Shown piece by piece: positions 22,436 to 28,129 of a DNA stretch of 30,579 nucleotides (position 1 is the first letter of the stretch; each line of letters begins with the position of its first letter). The DNA comes from a virus. The stretch spans positions 1 to 30,579 of the IMG/VR virus record IMGVR_UViG_3300019776_000133; one strand, 5' to 3'. The translations under genes and the position numbers were made by a program. Under the pieces are notes generated by a model. The model was not told where the DNA came from, searched no databases, and was given only the letters and a program-made list of their open reading frames with translations.

Positions 22436-22695
22436 CGGGGAGCCTTTTCAGAATTGGAGAGGCCCGCAAATGCGCCAAGATGGGCATTGCGGTTAGTGCG
22501 GGTCACAAGTGCTTTACCTACGGCCTTGCGAGTGCGGCCCTGTGCAGCCAGCTTCCTGTCGTATGCGCGTACACGTTGTTCACGAATGCGCTGCTTCTTC
22601 TGCTGCTCTGGCGTGAGTGGGCGAGGCGCAATGTCGAATGCGTTGCCGGTGGAACGTGGCGTCCCGTCTGCCCATGTCTGTGCGGTAAGCAACAT
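22432..22695 (-). CDS. Basic early protein of unknown function (87 aa)
   Basis: The protein has 87 residues. Its Arg/Lys/Gln-rich helix (LTPEQQKKQRIREQRVRAYDRKLAAQGRTRKAVGKAL, about 27-63) dominates the sequence and would be a long charged helix. It starts with a TGATG overlap to the upstream RHH-like gene and ends with an ATGA overlap. A nucleic-acid-binding role is plausible from charge but not shown. Confidence 0.55.
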   Translation of the reverse strand: MLLTAQTWADGTPRSTGNAFDIAPRPLTPEQQKKQRIREQRVRAYDRKLAAQGRTRKAVGKALVTRTNRNAHLGAFAGLSNSEKAPR

Positions 22696-22901
22696 CAGGA
22701 GTTACCCCCGTCTGCACTATTCGCCCCGTGGACTTCTTGAGCGTCACCGCCGATAGTTCCATACATGGAACGGCGAACAATCACCCTCACCAACTCACCA
22801 GGCTTGCGGTCTTCGCGTACGGCTTGGCGGCAAATGTCGAGGTACTCGCGCTCGGTGAAGAAGGCTTTGATGGCCTCCGTGCGTTTGTTGTCATCAAGCA
22901 T
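22695..22901 (-). CDS. Ribbon-helix-helix-like small regulator (68 aa)
   Basis: The protein has 68 residues from ATG 22901, chosen because GGAG lies 6 bases upstream, inside the end of the HNH gene; ATG 22931 and 22913 are further upstream in frame. Helices EREYLDICRQAVREDRK and GELVRVIVRRSMYG have the spacing of an RHH or plasmid-mobilisation type DNA binder. The C terminus is short and acidic/polar. Placed right after the HNH gene, it may have belonged to the operon before that insertion. Target unknown. Confidence 0.6.
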   Translation of the reverse strand: MLDDNKRTEAIKAFFTEREYLDICRQAVREDRKPGELVRVIVRRSMYGTIGGDAQEVHGANSADGGNS

Positions 22902-23397
22902 GGGAAACTCCATGAATGCTGGTCTTGGCATTCACATAAGCGGCATGGGCTTCAATGTCTGTTTTGAACCAGCCAAGGTAGTGCTGCACTCCATGCGCTC
23001 TTATCCTTGCTTGAAAGCCGCTCCTATCTTTGACAACACCGAGCAAACCGGTGTGGCTTCTCGTACTACTTACAGTACGGTTGTGTGTGTTTTCCATCTG
23101 CGACACATCGCGCAAATTGGAAATCCTGTTATCCGATGGGTTTCCATTAATGTGGTCTATGACTCCAGACGGGTATATGCCGTAATGCAGGAGCCACGCC
23201 AACCTATGTGCGCGATAGCTTTTTCGACCAATCTGTACTTGCGCGTAACCATCCTTGCGCATAGTCACAGCAGATTTGCCATTCAACTTGGAGTTTCCTG
23301 CCCGCGCATGAACTATCTGTCCAGTGTCTGGGTTATATGCATAACGATTGCGAACTTCTTCAGCGCCAATCAATCCATCATTTTTTGGAATGCACAT
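22894..23397 (-). CDS. HNH homing endonuclease with AP2-like C-terminal domain
   Basis: The protein has 167 residues. An N-terminal beta region (YNPDTGQIVHARAGNS…GYAQVQIGRKSYRAHRLAWLL) leads into the HNH core, D81-H82…N90-R91…N94-L95-R96 in IDHINGNPSDNRISNLR. An AP2-like DNA-binding domain (TGLLGVVKDRSGFQARIRAHGVQHYLGWFKT…AHAAYVNA) ends the chain. These are free-standing endonucleases that cut homologous loci and spread. Its ATG directly follows the stop of the Cro-like gene, so it rides the early promoter. All HNH residues are present. Confidence 0.85.
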   Translation of the reverse strand: MCIPKNDGLIGAEEVRNRYAYNPDTGQIVHARAGNSKLNGKSAVTMRKDGYAQVQIGRKSYRAHRLAWLLHYGIYPSGVIDHINGNPSDNRISNLRDVSQMENTHNRTVSSTRSHTGLLGVVKDRSGFQARIRAHGVQHYLGWFKTDIEAHAAYVNAKTSIHGVSHA

Positions 23398-23589
23398 TTA
23401 GGCCACCGCTTTCTTGGGTGCCTTCTTGAGAACTTGAAGCAATGCGCGATAGCTTCTGGACATGACATCCATTACTTCGCCACGCTCAATCTTGCTGATC
23501 GTTGGCTGCGGGATGCCTGTGGCATCGGCAATCTGCGTCTGAGTCATTCCGCGACTCCGCAGGGCTTGAACAATGTCTTTAGCTTCCAT
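23398..23589 (-). CDS. Cro-like regulator (HTH-XRE)
   Basis: The protein has 63 residues: a single helix-turn-helix (TQTQIADATGIPQPTISKIERG at about 16-37) plus C-terminal basic residues (KKAPKKAVA). It is the first gene of the minus-strand early operon, diverging from the repressor across 64 bases that hold promoters and an inverted repeat. AAAGGGAT is the ribosome binding site. By position and size it matches a Cro protein that shuts down the repressor promoter. Confidence 0.85.
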   Translation of the reverse strand: MEAKDIVQALRSRGMTQTQIADATGIPQPTISKIERGEVMDVMSRSYRALLQVLKKAPKKAVA

Positions 23590-23602
23590 ATTTATCCCTT
23601 TG

Positions 23603-23621
23603 CGCCTATTTTACACAGGCG
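23603..23621. promoter_or_regulatory. Inverted repeat, candidate operator
   Basis: CGCCT-ATTTTACAC-AGGCG has 5-bp arms and a 9-base centre, overlapping the -10 box of the rightward-lambda-like early promoter. A Cro or CI dimer bound here would block that promoter. Confidence 0.5.
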
Positions 23622-23636
23622 TTTAGGAATATGCAA
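23608..23636 (-). promoter_or_regulatory. Early promoter for the cro operon (PR-like)
   Basis: On the minus strand TTGCAT (-35) and TAAAAT (-10) are spaced by exactly 17 bases. Transcription would start about 12 bases before the cro ribosome binding site. The candidate operator covers the -10. Confidence 0.7.
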
Positions 23637-23653
23637 GTCGGAATAATGCCCCC

Positions 23654-24052
23654 ATGGACACTTTCGCATCACGACTTCGCAACAGGCGCGATGAACTCAA
23701 GCTGAACCAGACTCAGCTTGCAGAGCGTTGCGGCCTTTCTCAGACGGACATTTCCAAGCTGGAGAAGGGGAAGATGCTCAAGACAACGGAAATCTTGAGC
23801 TTGGCTGCGGCCCTAGAGTGCAACCCTTATTGGTTGTTCTACGGTGACGGTGAAAAGTTGGCGCGGTTTGAGCCGCCAGCGCCAGGGGCAACGGATGAGA
23901 TCAAGCTACAGGTTGCGCAGCTCGCAAAGTTGCTTTCAGCGATTAACCCTGATGACAGGGAGAAGGCATACCTAGCTGCAGTGCAGATGTGGATAGGACT
24001 TCTTCCAGCGTCCGCGCTGAATCCAGCCCAACGCGGTGATGAGCCTGTGTAG
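23654..24052 (+). CDS. CI-like repressor (HTH-XRE), without peptidase domain
   Basis: The protein has 132 residues. An N-terminal XRE helix-turn-helix (LNQTQLAERCGLSQTDISKLEKGKM) with supporting helices fills about 1-75. A helical C-terminal segment (DEIKLQVAQLAKLLSAINPDDREKAYLAAVQMWIG) likely mediates dimerisation. There is no S24 peptidase (Ser-Lys dyad) domain, so RecA-driven self-cleavage is not expected. Divergent from the Cro-like gene, it is the probable lysogeny repressor. No Shine-Dalgarno is visible; an AATAAT box ends about 7 bases before the ATG, so the message may be nearly leaderless, as with lambda cI from PRM. Confidence 0.8.
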   Translation: MDTFASRLRNRRDELKLNQTQLAERCGLSQTDISKLEKGKMLKTTEILSLAAALECNPYWLFYGDGEKLARFEPPAPGATDEIKLQVAQLAKLLSAINPDDREKAYLAAVQMWIGLLPASALNPAQRGDEPV

Positions 24053-24176
24053 GCAGCAGAACGATACGGATGATCCCATTGCGAGACAGCTCAAGACTTT
24101 CCTCGATTGCTGCCATGTAATCTTCGCCACGCACCACAATGGATTGGATGATGCGGTGCTCTTTGTTTTTTTGCAT
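23943..24176 (-). CDS. Possible small gene antisense to the repressor end (77 aa)
   Basis: From ATG 24176, with AAGGGAAA 5-8 bases upstream, the frame gives a 77-residue protein. Its first half is convincing (KEHRIIQSIVVRGEDYMAAIEESLELSRNG, then IIRIVLLPTQ). The second half lies antisense to the repressor's last 110 bases and looks like shadow. A longer in-frame start at 24197 exists. The N-terminal half looks like a beta-alpha DNA- or protein-binding fold of unknown family. I give modest confidence because of the overlap. Confidence 0.35.
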   Translation of the reverse strand: MQKNKEHRIIQSIVVRGEDYMAAIEESLELSRNGIIRIVLLPTQAHHRVGLDSARTLEEVLSTSALQLGMPSPCHQG

Positions 24177-24239
24177 TTGCTTTCCCTTACGAGGCATGGA
24201 TTTTCATACAGTAATCCATGCAATTGCAAGGTACAAGTC

Positions 24240-24248
24240 TGTGGATAA
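24240..24248 (+). promoter_or_regulatory. DnaA-box-like site
   Basis: TGTGGATAA is the exact complement of the consensus DnaA box TTATCCACA. It lies between the repressor and the exported-protein gene. A second copy at 19903-19911 lies in the helicase coding sequence and may be chance. Confidence 0.3.
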
Positions 24249-24276
24249 CTGAGTATTTTTTTAAGGGAGAGGTGAT

Positions 24277-24882
24277 ATGAAAAAAACGCTATCAATTGTT
24301 GTCGTTTCGTTGTCTCTGCTGGCTTCGCAGGCGCTGGCGCAATCAGATCCGTTCAAGGAGTACATTGATTGGGAAAACGCTGCTGCTCGGGATGCTGAGA
24401 CTGGAAGGATGACTTTTGCAGGGTATTTCACTGCGGCTTTTGACAAGCTGGAAAAGTTGCCATACCACCCATACAAGGTAGTAAGAATGCAGCTTTTTTC
24501 AGAACTGATCCCAATAGCAAGAAAGCGGGACATGAAGCAGATCACGCCGGATCAGTATTCAGACGAAGCTAGAAAGATCTATGCCCGTTCCAGCGCTGAG
24601 TACGAGCGCCAGATGCAGGCGTTCAACAATCAACAGGCGCAGCAGCAAGCTCAACAGCAGATTCAAGAGCAGCAACTTCAGCAGCAACAAGCCATGATTG
24701 AATCGCAACAGAGAGCGCAGCAGGAGGCGCTTAAGGAGTCCCGCAGGCAGGCAGAAATTTCAACCGGCCTTCAATTACTACAAATGGCAAGACCTCAAGC
24801 ACCCGCTGCACCTCTTCGCCCATTTGGCACAAATTGCGTCACCAGGTACTCCAACGGTGCGGCTTTTACAAACTGCAATTGA
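24277..24882 (+). CDS. Exported Gln-rich coiled-coil protein
   Basis: The protein has 201 residues. A clear signal peptide covers residues 1-21 (KK, hydrophobic core, A-L-A cleavage before Q22). A helical domain (about 25-100, EYIDWENAAARDAETGRMTFAGYF…) is followed by a Gln-rich coiled coil (about 112-165) and a short C terminus with two Cys (NCVTRYSNGAAFTNC). The strong AGGGAGAGG ribosome binding site lies 4 bases ahead. It should act in the periplasm. It is in the block between the repressor and a terminator, where phages often carry genes expressed in lysogens (for example exclusion or envelope proteins). No family recognised. Confidence 0.65.
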   Translation: MKKTLSIVVVSLSLLASQALAQSDPFKEYIDWENAAARDAETGRMTFAGYFTAAFDKLEKLPYHPYKVVRMQLFSELIPIARKRDMKQITPDQYSDEARKIYARSSAEYERQMQAFNNQQAQQQAQQQIQEQQLQQQQAMIESQQRAQQEALKESRRQAEISTGLQLLQMARPQAPAAPLRPFGTNCVTRYSNGAAFTNCN

Positions 24883-24920
24883 CCCATCCCCTCATCGCCA
24901 TCTTCCAGCAGCGGGCAGAG

Positions 24921-25103
24921 ATGCTGGACATGCAGGGAAGCAAGGACACGATAGAGGACGCTATCGGTGACCTAGCGGCGTGGATAGAGTCTTGCGAAGA
25001 CAAGCTAACTGAGGACGATCTAGCCATCTTGGCAGGGATTGGTGGGATTCTCTACCGGGAAGGGTTGAACAAGAGGAGTACAGAAAGTGGAAGAAAGAAT
25101 TGA
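24921..25103 (+). CDS. Small acidic protein (60 aa)
   Basis: From ATG 24921 it encodes a 60-residue acidic helical protein (SKDTIEDAIGDLAAWIESCEDKLTEDDLAILAGIGGILYREGLNK). The frame continues upstream to a TTG at 24879, overlapping the previous stop as TTGA, which would add HPLIAIFQQRAE-type residues that also look protein-like. Either start is possible. It is co-transcribed between the exported protein and the next small gene. Function unknown. Confidence 0.6.
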   Translation: MLDMQGSKDTIEDAIGDLAAWIESCEDKLTEDDLAILAGIGGILYREGLNKRSTESGRKN

Positions 25104-25314
25104 GAAGCTAGAGCGAGACATTCATGCACTACGCCTTCAAAATGTGGCGTTTCAGGCCGCATTCATTGGGTTGACTAGATACGTTCCGCAGAATCGCCAG
25201 GCACTGGTGAAGCTAATAGAAGAAGCAGAGCACATCTCACCCTTTCAGCAAATTCCAGATCAGGACATTGCGGAGATTTTTGCAAACCTTCGCCTGCTCC
25301 TAGCTTCTGTATGA
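25087..25314 (+). CDS. Small helical protein, GTG start (75 aa)
   Basis: The protein has 75 residues from GTG 25087, with AGGAG 8 bases upstream. N-terminal EERIEKLERDIHALRLQNVAFQAAFIGLTRYV is a coiled-coil plus hydrophobic helix, and the C terminus is mixed (HISPFQQIPDQDIAEIFANLRLLLASV). Small coiled-coil-plus-amphipathic proteins of this size accompany phage control genes, but I assign no function. It is the last gene before the terminator at 25365-25388. Confidence 0.65.
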   Translation: MEERIEKLERDIHALRLQNVAFQAAFIGLTRYVPQNRQALVKLIEEAEHISPFQQIPDQDIAEIFANLRLLLASV

Positions 25315-25364
25315 AGGCAGCGTGAGCCGCCAAAGTCTCATCTAAATCCATCTGGTCCTCTCCA

Positions 25365-25388
25365 GCCGCCCATTGAGGCGGCTTTTTT
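25365..25388 (+). terminator. Rho-independent terminator
   Basis: GCCGCC-CATTGA-GGCGGC followed by TTTTTT: a perfect 6-bp stem with hexa-T tract on the plus strand. It isolates the repressor-side genes from the next plus-strand operon. Confidence 0.9.
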
Positions 25389-25410
25389 GTGCCCAAAAGC
25401 AGGCTAAGGG

Positions 25411-25434
25411 TTTATCCCTAAAAAATATTTTACA
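25411..25434. promoter_or_regulatory. Bipartite motif shared with the repressor/cro control region
   Basis: TTTATCCCT and TATTTTACA occur here with 6 bases between them. The same two 9-mers occur at 23591-23599 and 23607-23615 with 7 between. The element lies between the terminator and the second plus-strand promoter and may be a common regulator site. Confidence 0.4.
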
Positions 25435-25451
25435 TCTGTATGCTTTTACGC

Positions 25452-25479
25452 TTGCTTTATGTATTCTTTAAGGCATAAT
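25452..25479 (+). promoter_or_regulatory. Candidate promoter for the plus-strand early operon (PL-like)
   Basis: TTGCTT (25452-25457) and CATAAT (25474-25479) are spaced by 16 bases in a very AT-rich stretch, directly after a terminator and ahead of the long plus-strand gene array. The match is by eye. Confidence 0.5.
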
Positions 25480-25518
25480 AAAACCCATCGCAACACACAA
25501 AGCGGAAGGGGAATGAAG

Positions 25519-25728
25519 ATGAAAGCAACCAAGCAAACAACAGTCGGGGAAGGCCGCGCAATCGTGACCGTTACCGCTGACGTAGAGCGTGAAGACGGAA
25601 TGGTGTGGGTTGACATTCAAAGCGTGATGTTTAAGGGCGTTGACATTCTTGACGCGCTCACTGATTACCAGCGCAACGACTTGGAAGCCGAGTTCTCTGA
25701 AGACGCAGACATTGCGGAGGCAGCATGA
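25519..25728 (+). CDS. First gene of the plus-strand early operon (69 aa), unknown
   Basis: From ATG 25519 it encodes 69 residues; AAGGGG lies 7 bases upstream. ATG 25513, two codons earlier in frame, has too short a spacing to the same site. The protein is beta-rich in the first half (AIVTVTADVEREDGMVWVDIQSVMF) with an acidic helix at the end (YQRNDLEAEFSEDADIAEAA). It ends with an ATGA overlap to the membrane microprotein. Function unknown; first-operon genes often counter host functions. Confidence 0.65.
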   Translation: MKATKQTTVGEGRAIVTVTADVEREDGMVWVDIQSVMFKGVDILDALTDYQRNDLEAEFSEDADIAEAA

Positions 25729-25889
25729 ACCACACCACCCGCCGCCACCCTCGCACTCTTGTCGAAGCCTACGGGCCTTATTGCAGCCCCTACATCGAAG
25801 ACAACGAAGTGAAGTATTGGACGCCTACTCGCATCCTGTTTGGTGTCACTTACTTCATTGCTTTTGTAACTCTTTACATGGTGCTGTGA
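25725..25889 (+). CDS. Small membrane protein (54 aa)
   Basis: The protein has 54 residues. A basic N terminus (MNHTTRRHPR) and polar middle precede one C-terminal hydrophobic segment at about 37-54 (ILFGVTYFIAFVTLYMVL), so it should be anchored by its tail with the N terminus in the cytoplasm. It overlaps its neighbours as ATGA and TGATG. No family recognised; exclusion or envelope modulation are possibilities only. Confidence 0.6.
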   Translation: MNHTTRRHPRTLVEAYGPYCSPYIEDNEVKYWTPTRILFGVTYFIAFVTLYMVL

Positions 25890-26176
25890 TGACTAGCAAG
25901 AAACAGATCACGTTTGAAGAAATGCCGGATTCTGGGTTTATCAGGATTAACCAGCTTGTTCGTGATCCAAAAAACCCAACCGCAAATCCTCCACTCCCAT
26001 TCAGCGCACCAACTTTGTGGAGAAAGGTGAAAGCAAAAACGTTTCCGCAGCCCGTGTCACTTGGCACACGAATTACTGCATGGAGAGTTTCTGAAGTTCG
26101 CAAATGGCTGGAAGAAGTCTCTACCACCAAGTACACGCCAAGAGTCAATGTTTGGGAGGACATGAATGAAAACTAA
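25889..26176 (+). CDS. AlpA-family helix-turn-helix regulator or excisionase
   Basis: The protein has 95 residues from ATG 25889, which overlaps the upstream stop as TGATG; the in-frame ATG 25640 lies inside other genes. FIRINQLVRD…SAPTLWRKVKAKTFPQPVSLGTRITAWRVSEVRKWLEE is the AlpA pattern: a short strand, a winged helix with W-R, P-x-P-V-x-L-G and a W-R-x-x-E-V…W-L ending. AlpA-type proteins act as transcription activators or as excisionases for integrases. No integrase is in this window, so which role applies is open. Confidence 0.8.
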   Translation: MTSKKQITFEEMPDSGFIRINQLVRDPKNPTANPPLPFSAPTLWRKVKAKTFPQPVSLGTRITAWRVSEVRKWLEEVSTTKYTPRVNVWEDMNEN

Positions 26177-26318
26177 CACGGCCATTCGATCGTTTCTTCT
26201 TCAGAAAAAAACTAATTGCCACAAGCAGAAGTTGAGCAAGTTTTTGGAAGAAAACAAACCCATCAATAGAGAGCAAAGAAGGATGCTTGAAAAGGGACAA
26301 AGAAGGGGAAGGAAATGA
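26166..26318 (+). CDS. Small highly basic protein (50 aa)
   Basis: The protein has 50 residues with many Lys and Arg (SFLLQKKTNCHKQKLSKF, INREQRRMLEKGQRRGRK). It overlaps the end of the AlpA gene by 11 bases, with GGGAGG 6-8 bases ahead of its ATG, and ends overlapping the next gene. The strong ribosome binding site and overlaps support it as real. Nucleic-acid binding is likely from charge; function unknown. Confidence 0.6.
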   Translation: MKTNTAIRSFLLQKKTNCHKQKLSKFLEENKPINREQRRMLEKGQRRGRK

Positions 26319-26560
26319 ACATCCAAACCCAATTTATCAACCCACCAGTTCCTAAGCGTGACTTCGACTGGTGCGCAGTGGATGCCGAAAAGTTTGACGA
26401 CGAAGGTGGCCCCATCGGTTACGGACGCACTGAGCAAGAGGCCATCGCTGTCCTGATGGGAAAGCTTGGTGCTACTTGCGAAGCCGTAGCAGAGGAGCTT
26501 GTAGGACGTGGATTTACTGACAGCGAAGTAGCTGAAATTATGGAAGGGGAACTGGTATGA
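26315..26560 (+). CDS. Conserved small early protein (81 aa)
   Basis: The protein has 81 residues: MNIQTQFINPPVPKRDFDWCAVDAEKFDDEG, then an acidic helix (EQEAIAVLMGKLGATCEAVAEELVGRG) and a short C-terminal helix (DSEVAEIMEGEL). The D-F-D-W…V-D…G-Y-G-(R/K)-T-E-Q-E-A-I pattern is common in phage early genes of unknown role. It precedes the annealing-protein gene with an ATGA overlap, suggesting it belongs to the recombination set. Confidence 0.65.
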   Translation: MNIQTQFINPPVPKRDFDWCAVDAEKFDDEGGPIGYGRTEQEAIAVLMGKLGATCEAVAEELVGRGFTDSEVAEIMEGELV

Positions 26561-27180
26561 GCGATCTTTTGAAGATCAATGTGAATGAACACATTGAGAA
26601 GAAGAACAACCTCTCTTATCTGTCGTGGGCATGGGCATGGGCAGAAGTCCTCAAGATTGACCCGCAAGCCACTTGGGAGGCTGTGGAGTTCAATGGACTA
26701 CCTTGCACCTTCCTGCCTGATTCCAGCGCCTTGGTGAAGGTTCTGGTGACGATCAAGGGCCATAGCAAGACTTGTTGGCTCCCGGTTATGAACCATCGCA
26801 ATCAGGCCATCAAAAACCCTGATGCTTTCGCCATCAACACCGCAATCGTGCGCTGCCTGACTAAGTGCATTTCTATGCATGGCTTGGGTCTGTACATCTA
26901 TGCCGGTGAAGACTTGCCGGAAGAAGAGACAGCCAAGGTTCACAACCTGCGCCAGCCTGCTCTTGGTGGCATCGGTGATGACTTGAGCGCCGAAGACAAA
27001 GAGTTTCTGAAAGACCTCGCTGGCTGGGTGACCGACTCTGCCAAAGAGAACGATGCACAGACCATCAACACCAAGCTCGCCGAATACAACTTGGACGAAA
27101 CCCAGTCGCTCTACATGCAGTCGTTCCTTGATCCGAAGACCCGCAAGGCTCTTGGCATGACTTACCAAAAAGCCGCTTAA
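26557..27180 (+). CDS. Rad52-like single-strand annealing protein (DUF1071)
   Basis: The protein has 207 residues. SYLSWAWAWAEVLKIDPQATWE (about 20-41) is the DUF1071 hallmark. The Rad52-like core continues with a beta region (FLPDSSALVKVLVTIKGHSKTCWLPV) and AFAINTAIVRCLTKCISMHGLGLYIYAGEDLPE. The C-terminal 60 residues are helical. DUF1071 proteins anneal complementary single strands in phage recombination, partnering NinB/NinG-type helpers (found here in the other operon) and SSB. The neighbour downstream carries an SSB-like tail. Confidence 0.82.
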   Translation: MSDLLKINVNEHIEKKNNLSYLSWAWAWAEVLKIDPQATWEAVEFNGLPCTFLPDSSALVKVLVTIKGHSKTCWLPVMNHRNQAIKNPDAFAINTAIVRCLTKCISMHGLGLYIYAGEDLPEEETAKVHNLRQPALGGIGDDLSAEDKEFLKDLAGWVTDSAKENDAQTINTKLAEYNLDETQSLYMQSFLDPKTRKALGMTYQKAA

Positions 27181-27202
27181 CCAACCAACTTGAAAGACTG
27201 AA

Positions 27203-27544
27203 ATGGCATACGACACACCCTACCGCCCCAAAGACAACACCGGCAGCATTTTCAAAAACGATCGGAAAGAAAAAGAAACACAACCTGATGGCAAAGGTTC
27301 AGCAGTAATTGACGGTGTTGATTACTGGGTTAGTAGCTGGAATGCGACTGACAAGAACGGCAACCCTTACCGCAAGCTGGGATTCACCCGCAAGGAACAG
27401 GCTGCACCAGCACCTGCACCGCGCCAAGCACCGAAGCCCAGCCACGATGCGTTTAAAGCGCGTCAACTTGAAGGGCGCACAGCAGATCGTTCCATGCCGC
27501 ATAAGGATGCTTATGGAGAGCAAGACAGCGATGTTCCATTTTGA
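27203..27544 (+). CDS. Small protein with SSB-like C-terminal tip (113 aa)
   Basis: The protein has 113 residues. The N-terminal beta core (GSIFKNDRKEKETQPD, SAVIDGVDYWVSSWNATDKNGNPYRKLGFTRKE) is followed by a Pro/Ala-rich linker (about 67-85) and an acidic end D-S-D-V-P-F. That end is nearly the D-D-D-I-P-F tip by which SSB recruits DNA-repair partners. Placed right after the annealing protein, it may bind host SSB partners or act as an SSB relative. The beta core is a known small phage domain of unknown function; an OB-fold has not been shown. Confidence 0.6.
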   Translation: MAYDTPYRPKDNTGSIFKNDRKEKETQPDGKGSAVIDGVDYWVSSWNATDKNGNPYRKLGFTRKEQAAPAPAPRQAPKPSHDAFKARQLEGRTADRSMPHKDAYGEQDSDVPF

Positions 27545-27546
27545 TC

Positions 27547-27645
27547 ATGCGCAACTTCATTGATTTGTACCGCCTACTCCGGCGTAACAACTGGAGCATC
27601 AAGGCAGCAGCCAAACAAGCATGGAAGGTGTCTAGGAATGCGTAA
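27547..27645 (+). CDS. Microprotein (32 aa) between SSB-like and next gene
   Basis: The protein has 32 residues (NFIDLYRLLRRNNWSIKAAAKQAWKVSRNA), a basic amphipathic helix-turn-helix-like shape. ATG 27547 starts 2 bases after the previous stop. Its end overlaps the start of the next gene (ATG 27638) by 8 bases. Small proteins of this pattern (F-x-x-L-Y-R-L…W-S…A-x-K-x-A-W-x-V) are common in phages and have no known function. Confidence 0.55.
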   Translation: MRNFIDLYRLLRRNNWSIKAAAKQAWKVSRNA

Positions 27646-28129
27646 AAGGACAGTCCGCAAAGTATGGGCGCTGATCAACCCGATCACCCACGCCAAGTAC
27701 CAGGCTTCCCTTCTTACGCCTTCCGAGATCGACAAGCAAATGATCCCGGTACGCACTGCAATTGATCTATTGAGCCGGGGACATTGGGAGCGCGAAAACT
27801 GGAGTCCGATCTTTGAATGTCTCAACCGGATTGAGTCGATTACCAAGCTCATGCGTGTGAGCGACAACGGCTTGATTGATGACGCACAAAGAGCCTACAC
27901 GAGTGCATTGATTCGCCGCGAGGAAAAGGGCTCGCAGTCTTTCAAAGCCGAAGAGTTGGGGATCGTCAAGGAAGTGGCGAACACGTACGAAAGCCTGCTG
28001 GGTGAACTGACACACGCCCAGTTTCAAAGGGCTTGCCAACACACCAACGCAAACATTGATCGCGTCTTAAAACAAAGAAACGCCCGCGAGGTATGCGGGG
28101 TATTGATTGAAGAAAGGGATGGAGTATGA
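27638..28129 (+). CDS. Conserved Burkholderiales-phage protein (163 aa)
   Basis: The protein has 163 residues from ATG 27638, where GGAAGG lies 9 bases upstream; the upstream in-frame ATG 27560 falls inside the microprotein gene. The N-terminal RKVWALINPITHAKY and the helical remainder (PVRTAIDLLSRGHWERENWSPIFECLNRIES, KAEELGIVKEVANTYESLLGEL) recall a family (R-K-x-W-x-L-x-N-P-I-T-H-A) I know from Burkholderiales phages with no assigned role. It ends with an ATGA overlap. Confidence 0.7.
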   Translation: MRKRTVRKVWALINPITHAKYQASLLTPSEIDKQMIPVRTAIDLLSRGHWERENWSPIFECLNRIESITKLMRVSDNGLIDDAQRAYTSALIRREEKGSQSFKAEELGIVKEVANTYESLLGELTHAQFQRACQHTNANIDRVLKQRNAREVCGVLIEERDGV

